A DNA stretch of 44,306 nt from Candidatus Hydrogenedentota bacterium (GTDB lineage Bacteria > Hydrogenedentota > Hydrogenedentia > Hydrogenedentales > CAITNO01), in contig JAAYBR010000115.1 of assembly GCA_012730045.1 (NCBI GenBank), forward strand, positions 1 through 44,306, given 5' to 3'. Position numbers and translations under genes: made by a program. The stretch's first letter is position 1. Every line of letters begins with the position of its first letter. Positions 41,013 through 44,306 of this stretch are shown here, one piece after another. The notes beneath the pieces were generated by a model, which was not told the DNA's origin, searched no databases, and was given only the letters and a program-made list of their open reading frames with translations.

Positions 41013-41387
41013 CTACCGCTGGTTGGTTTGCTCCCGCTCGAGTTCTTCCTGATATTCCACGGTGTAGCGGGCGGCCGGGAAAACCTCCAGACGCTTCTTG
41101 GGGATGGGTTTGCCGCTTCCCTCGCAGACGCCGAAGGTGCCGTTCTTGATGCGTAGAAGGGCCTCGTTGATCTCCATGAGGCGCTCCGAGGCGTTGCTGG
41201 CAATGTTTAGCGCGGTGTCCAACTCGAAACTGTCGGTCCCCTTCTCGGCGAAACTGGCAAGATCCCCGCCGTTGTCGCGCCCGGACTCGTTTCGGGTGGT
41301 TTCTTCGATGTTGCGAATGCTTCGCAACAGGCGCTCGCGTTCTTCCAGGAGCATCTTCTCAAACTTCTTCAGGTCCGTCTTGTTCAT
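41013..41387 (-). CDS. DksA/TraR-family protein with degenerate zinc finger
   Basis: A 124-residue protein. Residues 1-80 form a predicted coiled-coil hairpin rich in Glu, Arg and Lys, as in DksA proteins that reach into the RNA polymerase secondary channel and modulate promoter response to ppGpp. The C-terminal block FGVCEGSGKPIPKKRLEVFPAARYTVEYQEELE is the family's zinc-finger region, but only the first Cys (C88) of four is kept; the others are S91, T109 and Y112. A structural zinc is therefore unlikely, as in a few known Cys-poor DksA relatives. ATG 41387 is chosen; GGAGG lies 12 nt before it, longer than usual. It is downstream of tex on the same strand (152-nt gap) and ends at a strong terminator. 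Confidence 0.85.
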   Translation of the reverse strand: MNKTDLKKFEKMLLEERERLLRSIRNIEETTRNESGRDNGGDLASFAEKGTDSFELDTALNIASNASERLMEINEALLRIKNGTFGVCEGSGKPIPKKRLEVFPAARYTVEYQEELEREQTNQR

Positions 41388-41539
41388 AATGCGGCACAAC
41401 CTCCGTTTAGAGCAAGGACCCGGGGGTCCGGATTCCGCGTCTCCGGATTCTCCGGTGACGTCAAAAGCACATGGTCTAAATTGTTTTATGCCCGGTTTTG
41501 CCCCCTTCCGGGAGCGCCGGGAATCGGGGAAAGCACCGG

Positions 41540-44017
41540 TCAGTCTGACAACAGTTTATCACGCAGGGCGGCCAACTGGTCCGCCAGCAGCGTGTTCATG
41601 AGCGGGTTGTCGCCGCCCGCCGTTTCCCGGCGGTCACGCGGGGCGGACCGGTCTCCGGAGCGGTCGTGCGGCCGCCGGTCATCTTCCCTGCCCCGGCGCG
41701 GGCCGCCGCGGTCGGGCCGCGAGTCGCGGCCCTCGGGACGGCGTCCCCGCTCCCCTGCGTCCCGCGGACCCCGGGGCCGGTCATCGACCGGGCCGCGCCG
41801 TCCGCCTTCGGCGGGGTCGGGCTCGCGGGGCGGCAGCGTGGCGCGGATGGACAGGGAGATGCGCCGTCCCTCCGGGTCCACGCGGGTGACCATGGCTTTG
41901 ACGGTCTGTCCCACCTCCAGGAAAGACTTCGGATCCTCAACAAAGTGGTCGCTCAGTTCGGAGAGGTGAATCAACCCTTCCTTGCCGACGCCGATGTCCA
42001 CGAACACGCCGAACTCGGCGATGTTGGTGACTTTTCCCTCGACGACGACACCCTCTTGGAGGGCGGAGAGGTCAACGCGGGGGCGTTCGGGGCGGGTTCG
42101 CTCGGGGCGCGGCCTGGGTTCGGGCAGCACATAGCGGCCGCGGGGGTCCTCCCAGGGGGCGGTCAGTTCCCGCTGCCAGTCCGCAATGGCCAGGGGGCCG
42201 AAGGCGGGATCTCCGGATTCGGGGAAGCCCACCGTGACGGTGTCGGCCAGGGGAAGCGCCGCAGCGGAAAGACCGGCGGCGGCGAGAGCCTCCGTTATGG
42301 CCTCGTGCGCCTCGGGATGGATTCGCGTGGCGTCCAGGGGCTGCTCGCCCCCGGTGATGCGCAGGAAACCTGCGCAGAGAAGGGAGGATTTCTCCCCGAT
42401 GCCGGAAACTTCCTTAAGCTGGGCGCGGCTGGTGAAGGGGCCGTCGGTTTCCCGGCGGCGGACGATGTTCTGCGCCGAGCCCATCTGGAGGCCCGTCACA
42501 TAGCGCAGGGCGTGGACGGGGGCGCTGTTCAGGTCGAGGCCAATCCGGCAGACGCAGTATTCCAGGGTGCGGTAGAGGCCCTCCTGGAGCCGGCGCTGGT
42601 TCACCTCGCGCACATGGGGCCCGACGGCCAGATTGCGCGGCTCCAGCTTGATCATTTCCATGAGGGGATCCTGGCCCCGCCGCGCCAGACTGACGGCGGC
42701 CCGGAGCGGCTCCGCGAGGCCGGGGAGTTCAGCGGCGGCTTCGGCGGCGGCAGCCCAGGCGCTGATGCCCGCCTCCGGCGCGTGGATGACATGTACCCCG
42801 CGGATCCGGGTGCCGCGCAGGGCGTCCTGCAGGGCGCGTCCGGCGCGCCGGGCGGGGCCGCTGTTGCCCACCACCACGAGGCGGATATGGTGCGTCTCCA
42901 GTAGTTCGGCGGCCACATCGGCGGCGGTCTTCGGCGCGGCGTCGCCTTCTGCCTGCCCCTCCGCTGGCGTGTCCAGCCGCGCCTCCAGGCAGGCGCCCGT
43001 CTCGTCCACGGCGGCGAAGGCCGTGCCGCCGCCGCGCATGGGATGGACCGCCAGCAGGCGCACCGGCCCGGCCGGCTGCGTCATGACCGCCGTCTCCACC
43101 TGCCTGCGCAGGTCGGCGATGACGGCCTCGTCCGCCGCCTGCTGGGCGGACGCGAAGACCTGCTCCTCCATCTCCACGCGGAGCACGCGGCGGAAGGCGT
43201 CGCGGACGGCGGCGGTGATCTCGGGGGCGAAGGAGCTCTCGGGGTCCTTCAGGTATTTCGCGATGATGGCCGCCTCGAGGGCGTCCTCGTCAATGAGGAG
43301 TTCCGTGCGCAGGGCGCCGATCTTCAGGCCGCGCAGGATGGTGAGCAGGTCCGCCGGCGCCGTCTCGCGCAGGGGCTTGCGGTGGTTGAAGAACGGCTCG
43401 AAGCGCTGGCGCTGCGCGCCCAGGTACTTCGTGCCCGACACCGCGAGCACGCCCTCGTCCCGCAGGGTGTCGCGCACCATCCGCCGCACGCCCGCGTCGA
43501 GCGCGATGCGCTCGCTGAGGATGTCCCGCGCGCCCTCCAGCGCCTCCTCCACCGTGAGCACATGGTGCTCCGCGCTGATGTGCTGCTCCGCCATGAACGG
43601 CACCGGACCCGGATGGGGCACCTGGATCATGATGAAGTCCGCCAGGGGCTCCAGGCCGCGCAGCGCGGCCACGGCCGCCTTGCTGTTCTTCCGCTTGCGG
43701 AACGGCAGACACAGGTCCTCGAGGGTCAGGGCGTCCGAGCAGGCGTCCAGCGCGGCGGCGAGGGAGTCCGTGAGCCGGTTCGCCGCGGTGATGTTCGCCC
43801 GCATGGCGTCCCGGCGGCTGGTCAGGGTGATGAACTGCTGGTTGCGCCGCTCGATGAGCTCCAGGCGCTCCGCGTCCAGCCCCCCCGTCGCGTCCCTGCG
43901 GTATGCGGCGATGAAGGAGGCCGTCAGCCCCCTGTCCAGCAGTTCGACCGCCGCCCGCACCTGGTCGGGCAATGCCGCCGTTTCCACGGCGACCATCTCG
44001 ACAAAACGCTGTTCCAT
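41540..44017 (-). CDS. Tex-like S1 RNA-binding protein
   Basis: An 825-residue protein of the Tex family (nucleic-acid-binding, Spt6-related). In order: an N-terminal helical region (QVRAAVELLDRGLTASFIAAYRRDATGGLDAERL), a central YqgF/RNase H-like domain, helix-hairpin-helix motifs (GLDLNSAPVHALRYVTGLQ, VSGIGEKSS), an S1 domain (about 652-725, VVVEGKVTNIAEFGVFVDIG) and a 100-residue Arg/Asp/Gly-rich tail ending in a short conserved-looking helix. It departs from typical Tex in the YqgF region: the usual LDPG-like motif reads AVHPM, and GNGTASRETE reads GNSGPARRAG. It may be a divergent Tex paralogue. ATG 44017 has GGAG about 10 nt before it; ATG 44035 is possible. A promoter lies at 44055-44083. 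Confidence 0.9.
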   Translation of the reverse strand: MEQRFVEMVAVETAALPDQVRAAVELLDRGLTASFIAAYRRDATGGLDAERLELIERRNQQFITLTSRRDAMRANITAANRLTDSLAAALDACSDALTLEDLCLPFRKRKNSKAAVAALRGLEPLADFIMIQVPHPGPVPFMAEQHISAEHHVLTVEEALEGARDILSERIALDAGVRRMVRDTLRDEGVLAVSGTKYLGAQRQRFEPFFNHRKPLRETAPADLLTILRGLKIGALRTELLIDEDALEAAIIAKYLKDPESSFAPEITAAVRDAFRRVLRVEMEEQVFASAQQAADEAVIADLRRQVETAVMTQPAGPVRLLAVHPMRGGGTAFAAVDETGACLEARLDTPAEGQAEGDAAPKTAADVAAELLETHHIRLVVVGNSGPARRAGRALQDALRGTRIRGVHVIHAPEAGISAWAAAAEAAAELPGLAEPLRAAVSLARRGQDPLMEMIKLEPRNLAVGPHVREVNQRRLQEGLYRTLEYCVCRIGLDLNSAPVHALRYVTGLQMGSAQNIVRRRETDGPFTSRAQLKEVSGIGEKSSLLCAGFLRITGGEQPLDATRIHPEAHEAITEALAAAGLSAAALPLADTVTVGFPESGDPAFGPLAIADWQRELTAPWEDPRGRYVLPEPRPRPERTRPERPRVDLSALQEGVVVEGKVTNIAEFGVFVDIGVGKEGLIHLSELSDHFVEDPKSFLEVGQTVKAMVTRVDPEGRRISLSIRATLPPREPDPAEGGRRGPVDDRPRGPRDAGERGRRPEGRDSRPDRGGPRRGREDDRRPHDRSGDRSAPRDRRETAGGDNPLMNTLLADQLAALRDKLLSD

Positions 44018-44054
44018 AATGACGCGCTCCAGCATGTGCGAAAAAAGCGCGCGA

Positions 44055-44083
44055 AGTGTACCAGAAAAGGCTTCTGCAAGCAA
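44055..44083 (-). promoter_or_regulatory. Promoter of the tex-like gene
   Basis: On the minus strand TTGCTT (44078-44083) and TACACT (44055-44060) are 17 nt apart. The predicted start is near 44048, which excludes initiation at the earlier in-frame codon at 44083. Confidence 0.55.
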
Positions 44084-44173
44084 CGTTTGCGCGGAAACAC
44101 AGGGCGGCGGGCCGGGGGGCCGCAGCCGCCGGACCCTCCCCGTTCCCAGGGAGGAAACCGGAATGGCACCGTT

Positions 44174-44205
44174 CCGTAGCGCCGGCGTCCCGCCGGCCTT
44201 GTCTT
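44174..44205. repeat. Single-arm copy of the family B repeat
   Basis: CCGTAGCGCCGGCGTCCCGC followed by CGGCCTTGTCTT matches the right arm of the inverted repeat at 427-458 with only a few differences. The bases from here to the window end (44206-44306) show no gene I can support. Confidence 0.8.
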
Positions 44206-44306
44206 GAGTCCGTGTGAGCGCTGTTCCGGAAGAATTGACATGGATGAACAGGATGCACAGGATTTCTTTGCCGTATCTTGATCGCTCGGAACGCGTGAAG
44301 AGGCCA

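Overview
The window is a GC-rich bacterial chromosome segment with a Gram-negative envelope: it carries two outer-membrane beta-barrel proteins ending in Phe, YajC and a fused SecDF. The mix of ThuA-like protein, uroporphyrinogen-decarboxylase-like methyltransferases, GH92/GH27/GH4 glycosidases, EGEGE-rich surface proteins and many scattered palindromic repeats resembles environmental PVC/FCB-type lineages, Candidatus Hydrogenedentota being my best guess. That placement is inference; no rRNA or other phylogenetic marker was analysed. I recognise 30 protein genes. I see no tRNA, rRNA, CRISPR array, transposase or phage gene.

Layout. 1-21 kb is an accessory, carbohydrate-oriented half: a URO-D-like methyltransferase, an SLC12-type cation-chloride cotransporter, an exported PHP phosphoesterase, a GH92 mannosidase, then on the minus strand two translationally coupled trypsin-like proteases and a beta-propeller protein. 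Next come dxs with an exported alpha/alpha-barrel-like protein and a second URO-D-like protein, and opposite them a purine permease followed by a GH27 alpha-galactosidase. 21.5-30 kb holds purine synthesis on the plus strand (a stand-alone PurH cyclohydrolase domain, purD, purC, purF), interrupted by a receiver/degenerate-GGDEF protein, a TPR membrane protein and a GH4 glycosidase. 30-44 kb is mostly housekeeping: secDF-yajC-tgt, a ThuA-like protein, mutL-miaA, tandem FadL-like barrels, a DksA-like protein with a ruined zinc finger, and a Tex-like protein.

How it fits together. Secreted enzymes (GH92, GH27, propeller protein, proteases, alpha/alpha protein) could trim glycans and glycoproteins outside the cytoplasm. 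Products may enter through the outer-membrane barrels and be finished in the cytoplasm by GH4. The purine permease and pur genes supply nucleotides. Regulation is read mainly from sigma70-like promoters, often with an 18-nt spacer, and from four clear intrinsic terminators. The gene-free stretches at 1-515, 1473-1725 and 12558-13103 are packed with inverted and direct repeats.

Most notable: a possible Cys-type C-terminal sorting signal on one protease of the pair; a DXS lacking its normally invariant active-site His; a PurH reduced to its cyclohydrolase half; a one-Cys DksA homologue; four of five convergent gene junctions with no room for a terminator (one overlapping by 75 bp); and modular palindromic repeats recurring across the window.
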